Below are positions 24,408 through 32,668 of a DNA stretch of 47,867 nucleotides, in pieces. The stretch spans positions 1-47,867 of the forward strand of contig DASUTC010000168.1 in the NCBI GenBank assembly GCA_036374795.1, read 5' to 3'. The notes under the pieces were generated by a model that saw only the letters and a program-made list of their open reading frames with translations, did not search any database and had not been told where the DNA came from. The stretch comes from Herpetosiphonaceae bacterium. Its GTDB lineage: Bacteria; Chloroflexota; Chloroflexia; Chloroflexales; Kallotenuaceae. Both the position numbers and the translations under genes were made by a program. Position 1 is the first letter of the stretch; every line of letters starts with the position of its first letter.

Positions 24408-26386
24408 TATGATCCAGGTGCCGTAAGCTTGATCACAAAGCGGGTGCCGCCCTCCGGCGGAAATTCTACGAGCATCTGCCCGCCGTGCAGCGTGACGATC
24501 TGCTGGCTGATGAATAATCCGAGGCCCATACCGCCGAAGTGCCCCGCGCCATGCGCCTGGTAGAAGCGATCGAAGATGTGAGCGCGATGCTCCGGCGAAA
24601 CGCCGATGCCCCGATCGGTGACGCTGATCTCGATCGCGTCGGGCGCTGGCTGCGCGACGCCAATCACAACCGGCCCGCCCGCAGGGCTATATTTGATCGC
24701 ATTGCCGATCAGGTTGGTCAGCACTTGCTCCAGCCGAAGCGGATCAATGGTGGCGATGATCGGCGTGGGCGCTTCGACGATCAGATCGTGCTGCCTGGTG
24801 GTCGCTTGCAGGCTGGCGGCGATTTCACGGGCAAGCTGCGCGACATCCGACGGCTGACATTTGAGGATCAGACGGCCCGACTCGATCCGCGAGATGTCGA
24901 GCAACTGGTTGATCAGCTCGACCAGCTTGGTCGATTGCTGGTCGATCGAGCGAAGCGCCCGCTGCATGCGCTCCATGTTGATCTCGCCGCCTTTGTCGAT
25001 CTGGCGTATCAGCAGTTGGGCATAGCCGCGCAGGCTGGTGATCGGCGTGTTCAGCTCGTGAGAGGCGACCGATAAGAACTCATTGCGGGCATGAATCGCG
25101 TCCTGCGCCGCCGTGTAGAGCCGCGCATTCTCCAGCGCGACGGAGGCCATCTGCGCCAACTGCACCAGAATCGACTCATCCTCAGGCGTGAAGTCGCCCT
25201 CGTACTTGTCGGAGAGCTGAAGCACGCCCATGTTGCGGCCATCGCGGCCAATCAGCGGCACGGCCAGCCAGCCGCGCAGCGGCGGATGCGCGTGAGCCTC
25301 TGCGCCGAAGCCACGCCATGCCGGATGCGCCACCAGCTCAGCCTGAGTCAGGCGAAGCGGCACGTTGGTGCGGCAGACCTCGGCATAGATCCCTGAGCCA
25401 TTCGTCGGCGCGTGGTAGTCGTGCCACGCGGCATATTTGTCGGAGAGCGAGATCGTGGTGATCGCCTGTGCCCAGTCCTCGTTGACGGTCAGGCTGGAGA
25501 CGGCCTGATGCGCGCCGATCAGTTGGCGGCTCTGCTCGGTGATCAGTTGCAGCACATCGGTGACGGAGAGCGCGACATTGACCGCGATCGATGCGGCGGT
25601 CAGGCCGCGGAGCTGCTGCGCCTGCTGCTGCGCCTTGCGCACGGCCCGCTGCTCGGCCTCAAACAGTCGTGTACGCTCTTCCTCGGCCCGCTTGCGCACG
25701 GTGATGTCGCGCACCTCGATCACGGTTCCGACGGGCACGCCGTTCTTGATGATCGGGCTGGCGGCACAGCTTACCGGAAAGAATGTTCCGTCTTTGCGCA
25801 CGAACACATCTTCATGTGCCCGCATCTGATTATTCTGCGGCAGGGCGCGGTCGATCGGGCACTCTGCCATCGGGTAGGGCGTGCCATCAGGGTGGGTGTG
25901 ATGAATCATGTCGTGCAGGATCTGGCCTTCGATCTCCGCAAACGTGTAGCCCGTAATCTGCTCGGCGGCGGGATTCATAAACGTGCAGCGGCCCTGCGCA
26001 TCCATCATGAACAGGCCCGCAGTGGCGTTGTCGGTGATGATCTGCATGATCTGGGGCTGGTAGCGCCGGGCCTGCTCGCTCTCGGTAAGAGCGGCTGTAC
26101 GCTCCAGCCCCACCACATACGGCTGCGAGTCCACTGCTGGCAGCGCCGCCCGCACGTGTCCATTGCCGGTTGTTCGACCTAAATGCTCGTGGGTGGAGGA
26201 TCGATCCGCCTGTGACGATTGGCTCGTCTCGATCTGCCGTAGCTTCTCCAGCGCCGTGCCGATCGTGGCAAAGAGCGCCGCGAGGGCGCTCGCCTGCCGC
26301 GCATGCGCCGCGCTCATCTGGCGATGAAGGCTGGCAACCTGCCGCTGAAGCTCCTGAATGTGCCGAGCCAATGGTTGATGGTGCAT
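24407..26386 (-). CDS. PAS-GAF sensor histidine kinase
   Basis: A 659-residue soluble kinase. N-terminal helical region (1-60, coiled-coil-like), PAS domain about 110-235 (TAGLFMMDAQGRCTFMNPAA, then the PAC EVRDITVRKRAEEE), GAF domain about 265-425 (LRGWLAVPLIGRDGRNMGVL ... ASVALENARLY), HisKA with H443 in SVASHELNTPI, and HATPase_c with the N box NLIGNAIKYS (about 557-566), DRGIG (about 591) and GMGLGL (about 619). All catalytic motifs are intact. No transmembrane helix is seen, so the signal is cytosolic, perhaps a small molecule or redox/light cue through PAS or GAF. It is followed by its likely partner regulator. A perfect TATAAT lies at 26559-26564, about 175 bases upstream. Confidence 0.92.
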   Translation of the reverse strand: MHHQPLARHIQELQRQVASLHRQMSAAHARQASALAALFATIGTALEKLRQIETSQSSQADRSSTHEHLGRTTGNGHVRAALPAVDSQPYVVGLERTAALTESEQARRYQPQIMQIITDNATAGLFMMDAQGRCTFMNPAAEQITGYTFAEIEGQILHDMIHHTHPDGTPYPMAECPIDRALPQNNQMRAHEDVFVRKDGTFFPVSCAASPIIKNGVPVGTVIEVRDITVRKRAEEERTRLFEAEQRAVRKAQQQAQQLRGLTAASIAVNVALSVTDVLQLITEQSRQLIGAHQAVSSLTVNEDWAQAITTISLSDKYAAWHDYHAPTNGSGIYAEVCRTNVPLRLTQAELVAHPAWRGFGAEAHAHPPLRGWLAVPLIGRDGRNMGVLQLSDKYEGDFTPEDESILVQLAQMASVALENARLYTAAQDAIHARNEFLSVASHELNTPITSLRGYAQLLIRQIDKGGEINMERMQRALRSIDQQSTKLVELINQLLDISRIESGRLILKCQPSDVAQLAREIAASLQATTRQHDLIVEAPTPIIATIDPLRLEQVLTNLIGNAIKYSPAGGPVVIGVAQPAPDAIEISVTDRGIGVSPEHRAHIFDRFYQAHGAGHFGGMGLGLFISQQIVTLHGGQMLVEFPPEGGTRFVIKLTAPGS

Positions 26387-26558
26387 ATCTCATCCTCGCC
26401 GCCGTGCTGATCCACGGCGACCATGCTACAGGTAAGCCTATCCTCAGGTGATCGTCGCAACATTCGGCGGGACACGATGGATGGTGATCTACGCAATCGC
26501 TTGCTGTGCAGATGATCTCTGGGCAGGGCGATCGAGTACTTGCTCCGGTTCGATGTGC

Positions 26559-26564
26559 ATTATA
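26559..26564 (-). promoter_or_regulatory. Likely -10 box of the kinase operon
   Basis: TATAAT on the minus strand in the 277-bp gap between pcm and the kinase gene. The -35 region at 17-18 bp (around CGTTTT) is poor, so an activator may be needed, or the box may be chance. Confidence 0.35.
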
Positions 26565-26663
26565 CCGACTTGGAGGCGGCAAAACGCGCGATCGGCTGTC
26601 GATTTTGTGGCAGCTCCGCCAGCGGGGGAATGCGGCGGATACGCCAGCTTCGCTGTGCTGCGG

Positions 26664-27314
26664 CTACTCGCCCTCGTCCTGCCAGCCCTCACGGCCCACC
26701 AGCGGCACGAAGCGTACCGGGCCGAGCGAATCCTCGCGCAGCCCGTCGCGCGTGCGCACGATGCGCAGCAGCCGCTGCTCGTCGCGGTCGCCAATCGGGA
26801 TCACCAGCCGACCGCCCTGCGCGAGCTGATCGAGCAGCGACCGGGGCACATGCGGCCCGGCGGCGGCGACGGCAATCCCGTCGTAGGGAGCATGTTCGGG
26901 CAGCCCGCCTGTGCCGTCGCCAAGCAGCACATGCACGTTGGTATAGCGCAGTTCGGCCAGTCGTCGCGCCGCACCCTCAGCCAGCGATCGGTGACGCTCG
27001 ATCGTCCAGACCTCGGCGGCAAGCTGCGCCAGCACCGCCGCCGCGTAGCCTGAGCCGGTGCCGATCTCCAGCACTCGCTCGTGGCCCTGCAACTGAAGCG
27101 CGGTCACGGTCAGTGCGACGATGTATGGCTGCGAGATCGTCTGGTTCTCGGCGATCGGCAGGGCATTGTCGGCGTAGGCGTGCTCGTCCAGCTCGGACGG
27201 GACGAACATGTGCCGGGGCACTACCGACATCGCGTGCAAGACTCGCTCATCGTGAATATTGCGGCGTTGGAGCTGCTCGCGGATCATCGAGCGTCGCTCT
27301 GTTTCGCGGCTCAT
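26664..27314 (-). CDS. pcm: Protein-L-isoaspartate O-methyltransferase
   Basis: A 216-residue enzyme of typical length. It shows the PCMT signature throughout: N-terminal RETERRSMIREQLQRRNIHD, VPRHMFVPSELDEHAYADNA, the substrate loop PIAENQTISQPYIVAL, SAM motif I VLEIGTGSGYAAAVLA (about residues 81-96) and DGIAVAAAGPHVPRSLLDQL. It methylates isoaspartyl residues so that damaged proteins can be repaired, in the cytosol. The upstream gap to the M14 gene holds an octamer palindrome of the repeat family (27376-27447); no clear promoter was found there. The gene therefore may be read through from the nuclease/carboxypeptidase pair. Confidence 0.93.
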   Translation of the reverse strand: MSRETERRSMIREQLQRRNIHDERVLHAMSVVPRHMFVPSELDEHAYADNALPIAENQTISQPYIVALTVTALQLQGHERVLEIGTGSGYAAAVLAQLAAEVWTIERHRSLAEGAARRLAELRYTNVHVLLGDGTGGLPEHAPYDGIAVAAAGPHVPRSLLDQLAQGGRLVIPIGDRDEQRLLRIVRTRDGLREDSLGPVRFVPLVGREGWQDEGE

Positions 27315-27501
27315 AACTCTCGCTCACTTTTTCCGATCGCTGTACCGCAAGAGCTATGCCGCGCGGGGAGACGACAGAACAAAGAACAGCGGAACAAAGA
27401 ACAAAGCAAGCCGACCTCCCTGTTCTTTGTTCTTTGTTCTTTTGTTCAGAGGGGGAGAAAATAATGATGGGGCCACCCCACACCCCCGGCCTGACGGCGC
27501 A
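27315..27501. repeat. Mosaic repeat copy with an octamer palindrome
   Basis: Left arm 27376-27406 (GAACAAAGAACAG, GGAACAAAGAACAAAG) and right arm 27421-27447 (TGTTCTTTGTTCTTTGTTC...) can pair around a 14-base centre. To the right lie GGGGCCACCCCACACCC and CGGCCTGACGGCGC, the tail module also seen at 11797-11815 and 16545-16565. It ends in the last codons of the M14 gene. Confidence 0.7.
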
Positions 27502-28839
27502 TCACCGCACTCTCACGCTGGACTCCGGCGACTTCGCATCGGCCTGTGCCCAGAGGACGCGGCCAAGCGGCGCGAGCCGCACATCGAGCACGCTGGTAGC
27601 GTCGAGCGGTCGCTGAAGCACGGCGCGCTCGAAGACCTGCCGCACGATCGGCGCGCCGCGCTCGTCGATGGTCTGCTCCTCGGCGGCCAGCGGCAGGCCA
27701 AAGATCGGCATGCCGCCGTTGATCTGCCAGAAGTCGGCGAAGAGGCTGCCGACGTTGTGCTGCGTCTCCGCGAAGAAGCGCGCGTCGGGTCGTGGCGCTT
27801 CGGGCACGAGCACGCCCGGATCGAACAACTGCCGTCCCAGCAGACCGATCTGCACCACGGCGGTCGTATCGCTCTGTGCGGGCTTGTACTCAAAGATCGC
27901 CCGCTCGAAAAGCTGCGTCCAGCCGTCGCCCGTCTCGACCGGCGGCGCGAGCGGCATGCCGAAGAGATTCTCGCCGCCCCAGGCTCGCCAGGCCCGCCAG
28001 ATAATCGGCTGAACCGCAAAGCCGCCGATAGTCTGCGGCTGCGGCGGTGGCAGCAGGCCCTCGGCGGAGCGCAGCAGCGCCTCAATGCCGCCCAGGTTTT
28101 GCGCGAACTCCGGCTGATCGCCCGTGACCAGCTCAGGCGTGATCGCGGCGATGCCCAGGCCGCCCGCCCAATCGTGCATGCCGCCGGTGATCGGGTAGCG
28201 ATCCCACTTGGGAAGGAAGGCATAGCCCGCGCCATCGGCAAAGATCTTTGCCAGCGCGATGGATGGCTGGTGATCGCACGCCGGAAAGACGACGCCCGCG
28301 TTGGAGTGGAAGAAGACCACGCCGTCGGCGTCCAGCAGAAAATCGCGGATCAGGCGGCTTTCGACCTCCGACTCGCTGTACGGCCCGCCGGTATCGGAGA
28401 CGATGCCGTACGCGCCCGACACGCGCTGGCTCCAATCGTTCTCAGGACAGGCGTCGGCGCTGGTGTCCATGTTGCGGTTCAGATCGACGCCGTTGGCGTT
28501 TTGCCGCCGTCCCAGCGCGAGGCCGTCGGGGTTGAGCAGCGGGATAATGTACAGCCGCACGCCCGACGGCACCAGCGCGGGATCGTTGCGGAAGTGCGCG
28601 GCAAGCTGCTCTACCAGCTCGAAGGTATTGCGCTCAGGAAAGCCGTGCGTCGCGCCGACCAGCACCAGCTTGCGCGGGCCGTTGCCGATGCGAACGGCGC
28701 TGATCGGGCGTCCCTGCGCGGAGGTGCCCAGCGTCAGATCGACGACGGCGGGCGGTGTGCTCTGCGCCAGCGCCGGGCCGAACAGCGCAAACCACAGCGT
28801 CAGCAGTAGGCCAAACGTGCCCACGATCCTGGGCCGCAT
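27502..28839 (-). CDS. Secreted M14 family zinc carboxypeptidase with FGxPL-type repeat tail
   Basis: A 445-residue exported protein. Signal peptide 1-26 (MRPRIVGTFGLLLTLWFALF). The catalytic domain has H65 and E69 (ATHGFPERNT), the NPDG stretch, DLNRN with R122, H178 (VFFHSNAG) and E236 (ITPEL), all the parts of an M14 site. Residues of about 280-445 form two repeats with WGGENLFGMPL and WQINGGMPIFGLPL, each followed by an FERA motif; such repeats are frequent in Chloroflexota secreted proteins and may bind cell wall. The ATG at 28839 gives a compact signal peptide; an in-frame TTG at 28887 would add 16 residues. It begins 30-80 bases after the nuclease gene, same direction. Likely role: trimming peptides or wall cross-links outside the cell. 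Confidence 0.82.
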   Translation of the reverse strand: MRPRIVGTFGLLLTLWFALFGPALAQSTPPAVVDLTLGTSAQGRPISAVRIGNGPRKLVLVGATHGFPERNTFELVEQLAAHFRNDPALVPSGVRLYIIPLLNPDGLALGRRQNANGVDLNRNMDTSADACPENDWSQRVSGAYGIVSDTGGPYSESEVESRLIRDFLLDADGVVFFHSNAGVVFPACDHQPSIALAKIFADGAGYAFLPKWDRYPITGGMHDWAGGLGIAAITPELVTGDQPEFAQNLGGIEALLRSAEGLLPPPQPQTIGGFAVQPIIWRAWRAWGGENLFGMPLAPPVETGDGWTQLFERAIFEYKPAQSDTTAVVQIGLLGRQLFDPGVLVPEAPRPDARFFAETQHNVGSLFADFWQINGGMPIFGLPLAAEEQTIDERGAPIVRQVFERAVLQRPLDATSVLDVRLAPLGRVLWAQADAKSPESSVRVR

Positions 28840-28917
28840 CCCTGCCCACTGCGCGAATCGTCGCGATCGAATAACTCGCTCTTCCAAAACCGTCTATCGT
28901 TCCTTGCTCAAGCGCGG

Positions 28918-31887
28918 CTACTGCGGATCGCTGCAAATCGGGCGAAACGCGCAGCCCGCGCAGGTCTGGCTGCCCTCACGCGGATCAGGCTGCCACTCAG
29001 CGGCGCGCATACGCAGCACCGCCTCACGCACGCGCTGCTCGACAGCGGCAAGCTGCTCCCGGCACAGTGTACCAGTTTTCGGGCTGCGCTCCGGCTGCGC
29101 GGCACACGCCGGACATGCCTCGTCACGGTGGTCGATCAGCCTGATTTCGCGCCGTCCTCTGGCGCTGAGCCTGCCGCTGTCGCCGTAGAGCGCGAGCGGA
29201 TAGACCAGCGTCATGGTCGCGACGCGCTCACCGGGTTGTAGCTCCAGCCCTTCGATCGTGCCCTGCTCAAGCGCCAGCGCGTACACCGGCAGTTGAATAT
29301 CGCCGGGCCGCCACGCCGCTGCCTGCTGCGGATCGCGCGGCGGCACGAACTCGCCCAGCAGATCGTTGATCGACGGGCTGTGCTGGCCGAGCTTGTAGTC
29401 GATCACGTGCAGGCCCGCCGCGCTGCGGTCGATGCGGTCGAGCCGCCCGGTGATGATCGTGTCGATGTCGGGGAGCGGCCAGTGGAAGCGCAGCTCGCCG
29501 CCGAGAAACGTCGTGTGCTCGGCGCGCTCGGCCTCGTAGCGCGCATAGTTTAAGACCGCCTGCTCGGCCAACTGGCGAAAGACTATCTGCTTGAGCCGCG
29601 AGCCCCAGCGGTGGTCGTCGGCGATCCAGTGGCGGGCGACCAGCGCGCGGGCACCAGTCTCGTCGATCGCAGCGCCCTGCGACTCGTGCAGCAGATCGTT
29701 GAGCGCGTCGTGGACCACCTGGCCTAATGTCTGGCGCGGCGACGAAACCACGTCGTACAGGCCGAGCATGCGGGCGTAGAAGCAGCGGCGCGGACAGGTG
29801 AAATAATCTTCGAGCGCCGAGGGGCTGACCTGAAACGGCGACTCGACCGGCAGCGGCGGCAGGTCGAGCGACGGCTGCGTTGCGATCAGGCTGTCCGTCA
29901 CAAACGATTGCGGCCACAGCGTGAAGGTCGTGTCGGCGCGCTCGTCGGGCAGCGCTGTCTCAACCGGCGGGCGACCCTCGGCGCACTGAAGCCGTCCGTG
30001 GCGGTCGAGCGACGCGCCGATCGTCGCGGCCAGCACCGGCGACGGCAACCGCGCGCGGCCCTGGCGGTCGGTACGGCTGTACGATAGATGGATCGCTTCC
30101 AACGCTCGCCCGACGACACGCTGAAGATCGTGCGTGGCCCGCTCCCAGGCGGCAGCCCGATCCTGATGCTGCGGCGCGACAAAGCCGGGCAGCGCGCCGA
30201 ACGCCTCGATCAGCGCGGTATCGTCGGCCAGCGGCAGCGGCTGGATCGGCTGTGGAAGCGCGCCCTCGTGCAATCCGGCGGCAAAGACCAGCCGCGCGGT
30301 GCAGCCACCCAGCGCCGACGGCTGCCAGATCGGGATCGCGTGGGCGTGAGGCTGGCCCTGCGGCGGGATCAGCGCCTGCGCCGCTGTGAAGACCTCGACC
30401 GCATCGGCGATCGTCAGCGGCGTGCCGAGCGTGGCGTTGAGCGCCTCCGACTGGCGCAAGAAGTCCAGCAGGCGCGTCCAGTGCTGCCGGTCGATCATGA
30501 CGGCCCACGGCTCAAGCACGGTAGCGCTTTGCTCCCAGGCGCGGGCATCCAGATCGAGACGCGCCAGCCAGCGCTGGATCTGCGCGCTCGGCGGCTGATC
30601 GTCCGTGCGCGCGGCTGCGGTGGCCGATCGCATCTCCGTCAGGCGCTCGCGTCCGGCGGCGGAGAGCGCGGCGGGCCAGCGCTGATCGTCGAGGGCGAAC
30701 GGCTGGAAGCGCTGCTGCTCGACCGCCTCGACCGCAGCGTGTGCATCGGCGATGCTCAGGCCAAGCGCAGGATGTTGCAGCAGCGCGATCGTCTCCGCTG
30801 GCGTGAGCGGCTGCTCGGTAAGCAGCTTGAGTCCGGCGACGGCCAGCGGCGCGAGCGCGAGCGTATAGCCATCGCGCGGGGTCTGGCCCTGAACCGGCAG
30901 GCCATACTGCGGCAGCGCTCGTTGCAGCAGCGGCACCAGCTCTGGATCGAACGCCACGATCGCAGCGTCGTCGGGCTGGCCTGTGGCGCGCGTAAGGGCG
31001 GCGATCCGGCGTGCGATGGCATGAGCCTCGGCGTCGGGCGTGGCGTACTCGCCGACGCTCATCTCCGGCGCGGGCGGCGCTGCCGCGTCGATCGTCACAG
31101 GCTGGAGCGCGTGCCGCATCGTCCAGCGATGCAGCAGCCGCTCAAGCGCTAGGGGGCTGTCGGCGTGCGGCGCGTTGGCGCAGGCCGCGTACACATCGCT
31201 CTGCGGCCCGATCAGCGCCGCGACAAAGAGCAGCTCGGCGGGCTGCCACAGATCGAGATCGTCCAGCAGCAGCAGGTGGCGTGTGTGGTTCTGTCGCACC
31301 TCAGGCACGCGCAGCGCGTCGACCGCGCGGTTGAAGACCTCGTTGAAGGCGACAACGCCGTGCTGTCGGCAGAGATGCAGGTAGGCGCGATAGGCGTGCC
31401 ATAGCTCGGCCAAGCCTGCGTCGGCGGGGCGCAGATCGGGCAGACGATGCGGATCGGCGGTACCGCACCAATCGCTGAAGCGATCGAAGAGCAGCGCCAG
31501 CCAATCGAGCGCGCCCGGCTGATGTCCGCGCCGCGCAAAGAGCGACGGGTGCTCCGCGCCCACACGCGCCCACGCCTGCCGCATCAGGCGGCGCCGATCG
31601 ATCCCCGACAGCAGCGCCGCCTCGCTCCAGCCCGATGGAAGCTGAGCCGCAGCGGGCGTGTCTTGCAGGATCGCCAGCGCGCGCTGGCGTAGCGTCGTCG
31701 TCGGAATGTCGCGTCCGGTAGCAGCGTGGAGCATCTCGCGCAGCACGGCGGCTGCCGGACGATGCACGGCAAGCGCGAGGATCTGGGTGTGCGGCATACC
31801 GGAACGCAGCGCGGCGGCAGCAACATCCACAAGGCGTTGGGTTTTGCCGCAGCGGTACGCGGCGCAAAAGATCTGGCGTTGAGGCAT
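28918..31887 (-). CDS. AddB-like helicase/PD-(D/E)XK nuclease with a Cas4-type iron-sulfur cluster
   Basis: A 989-residue protein laid out like AddB/RexB: a UvrD-like N-terminal region, a long helical middle and a RecB-type nuclease at the end. The nuclease has TGRLDRID and VIDYKLG (D near 828, K two residues on). Four cysteines for a 4Fe-4S cluster are present: one in YFTCPRRCFY (about 697) and C976, C979 and C985. The Walker A loop is CAAYRCGKT (A9-T16), where the first glycine is alanine, so ATP use may be weak, as in AddB whose helicase site is often inactive. No AddA is in the window. The ATG at 31887 follows a TAGGGA site; a promoter ends 24 bases upstream. Confidence 0.8.
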   Translation of the reverse strand: MPQRQIFCAAYRCGKTQRLVDVAAAALRSGMPHTQILALAVHRPAAAVLREMLHAATGRDIPTTTLRQRALAILQDTPAAAQLPSGWSEAALLSGIDRRRLMRQAWARVGAEHPSLFARRGHQPGALDWLALLFDRFSDWCGTADPHRLPDLRPADAGLAELWHAYRAYLHLCRQHGVVAFNEVFNRAVDALRVPEVRQNHTRHLLLLDDLDLWQPAELLFVAALIGPQSDVYAACANAPHADSPLALERLLHRWTMRHALQPVTIDAAAPPAPEMSVGEYATPDAEAHAIARRIAALTRATGQPDDAAIVAFDPELVPLLQRALPQYGLPVQGQTPRDGYTLALAPLAVAGLKLLTEQPLTPAETIALLQHPALGLSIADAHAAVEAVEQQRFQPFALDDQRWPAALSAAGRERLTEMRSATAAARTDDQPPSAQIQRWLARLDLDARAWEQSATVLEPWAVMIDRQHWTRLLDFLRQSEALNATLGTPLTIADAVEVFTAAQALIPPQGQPHAHAIPIWQPSALGGCTARLVFAAGLHEGALPQPIQPLPLADDTALIEAFGALPGFVAPQHQDRAAAWERATHDLQRVVGRALEAIHLSYSRTDRQGRARLPSPVLAATIGASLDRHGRLQCAEGRPPVETALPDERADTTFTLWPQSFVTDSLIATQPSLDLPPLPVESPFQVSPSALEDYFTCPRRCFYARMLGLYDVVSSPRQTLGQVVHDALNDLLHESQGAAIDETGARALVARHWIADDHRWGSRLKQIVFRQLAEQAVLNYARYEAERAEHTTFLGGELRFHWPLPDIDTIITGRLDRIDRSAAGLHVIDYKLGQHSPSINDLLGEFVPPRDPQQAAAWRPGDIQLPVYALALEQGTIEGLELQPGERVATMTLVYPLALYGDSGRLSARGRREIRLIDHRDEACPACAAQPERSPKTGTLCREQLAAVEQRVREAVLRMRAAEWQPDPREGSQTCAGCAFRPICSDPQ

Positions 31888-31911
31888 GAAATCCCTACTT
31901 CTGGCAGTGCG

Positions 31912-31940
31912 ATTATACACGCCGTCGCCGCCTGAAACAA
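31912..31940 (-). promoter_or_regulatory. Promoter of the AddB-like nuclease gene
   Basis: TTGTTT (31935-31940), 17-bp spacer, TATAAT (31912-31917), minus strand. The start point would lie about 17-18 bases before the ATG at 31887. Confidence 0.6.
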
Positions 31941-32035
31941 CGCGCGGCATAGTCCTTGCGGCGCTGTCTAATAAGCAGAACCCTAGAGCATGGTCAGGAG
32001 ACATTTTTGGAGTCGGCTCAGGATGAGGAATATCT

Positions 32036-32070
32036 GGGGACTCCTCCAGACCCCCGGCCTGACGACTACG
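32036..32070. repeat. Tail fragment of the dispersed repeat before the stress-protein gene
   Basis: GGGGACTCCTCCAG then ACCCCCGGCCTGACG matches the tails at 27478-27501 and 16545-16560. The preceding CGGCTCAGGATGAGGAAT also resembles 4318-4340 (CGGCTCAGGATCGGGAAT), so the two gaps share a longer ancestor. Confidence 0.5.
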
Positions 32071-32095
32071 AGATCACATCGTTGCTGGAGGCAGT

Positions 32096-32650
32096 ATGAT
32101 GACAGACATGCAACCACCATCGCCGCATCAGACGCAGCTTATCGTGGCGATCTTTGACGATCAGGCGCGGGCGGAGGCTGCCGTGCGGGATTTGCAGCAG
32201 CAGGGCTTTGCCGAAGAGCAGCTTTCGGTGGTGCTGCACCGCGATGCCACTCAGGCATCGCCCGAAGAGGTCGTGGAGCTGGATCGTGAGGCCGAAGAGA
32301 CGGGCGAGGATGTGGCGATCGGCGGGACGCTCGGCGGTCTGGCCGGGCTGCTCGGCGGTCTGGCGCTCTTTTCGATCCCGGCGCTTGGTCCGTTTCTCGG
32401 CGTCGGCGTGCTGGCAACGACGATCGGCGGCGCGGCGCTGGGATCGGCGCTCGGCGAGCGGGTAGCGCATCTCGTCGCGCTGGGCGTGCCTCAGGAGCGC
32501 ACGCGGCGCTACGGCCAGGCGCTCGAAGCGGGACAGATCGTGCTGGGCGTGACGGCGCGCAGTTCCGCCGAGGTCCACCGGGCGCGCGAGGTGCTGGCGC
32601 TGCACGAGGCCGACGAGATCGACGTTCATCCGCAGCCACGGCCAATGTAG
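32096..32650 (+). CDS. General-stress-protein-17M-like (YflT domain) protein with glycine-rich hydrophobic core
   Basis: A 184-residue protein. Residues of about 12-60 match the ferredoxin-like YflT/GSP17M pattern (LIVAIFDDQARAEAAVRDLQ, then GFAEEQLSVVLHRD). An acidic linker leads to two Gly-rich hydrophobic stretches (about 73-120, GGTLGGLAGLLGGLALF and GVLATTIGGAALGSALGE), which may insert in the membrane, and a second alpha/beta segment (QERTRRYGQALEAGQIVLGV) ending in HPQPRP. Proteins of this layout are induced by stress in several phyla; their mechanism is unknown. GGAGG lies 4 bases before the first ATG and 7 before a second ATG at 32099, so either may be used. It is a lone plus-strand gene, convergent with the rRNA methyltransferase. 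The call is moderate. Confidence 0.65.
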   Translation: MMTDMQPPSPHQTQLIVAIFDDQARAEAAVRDLQQQGFAEEQLSVVLHRDATQASPEEVVELDREAEETGEDVAIGGTLGGLAGLLGGLALFSIPALGPFLGVGVLATTIGGAALGSALGERVAHLVALGVPQERTRRYGQALEAGQIVLGVTARSSAEVHRAREVLALHEADEIDVHPQPRPM

Positions 32651-32668
32651 GCCGCGCAGCGCGTCCGC

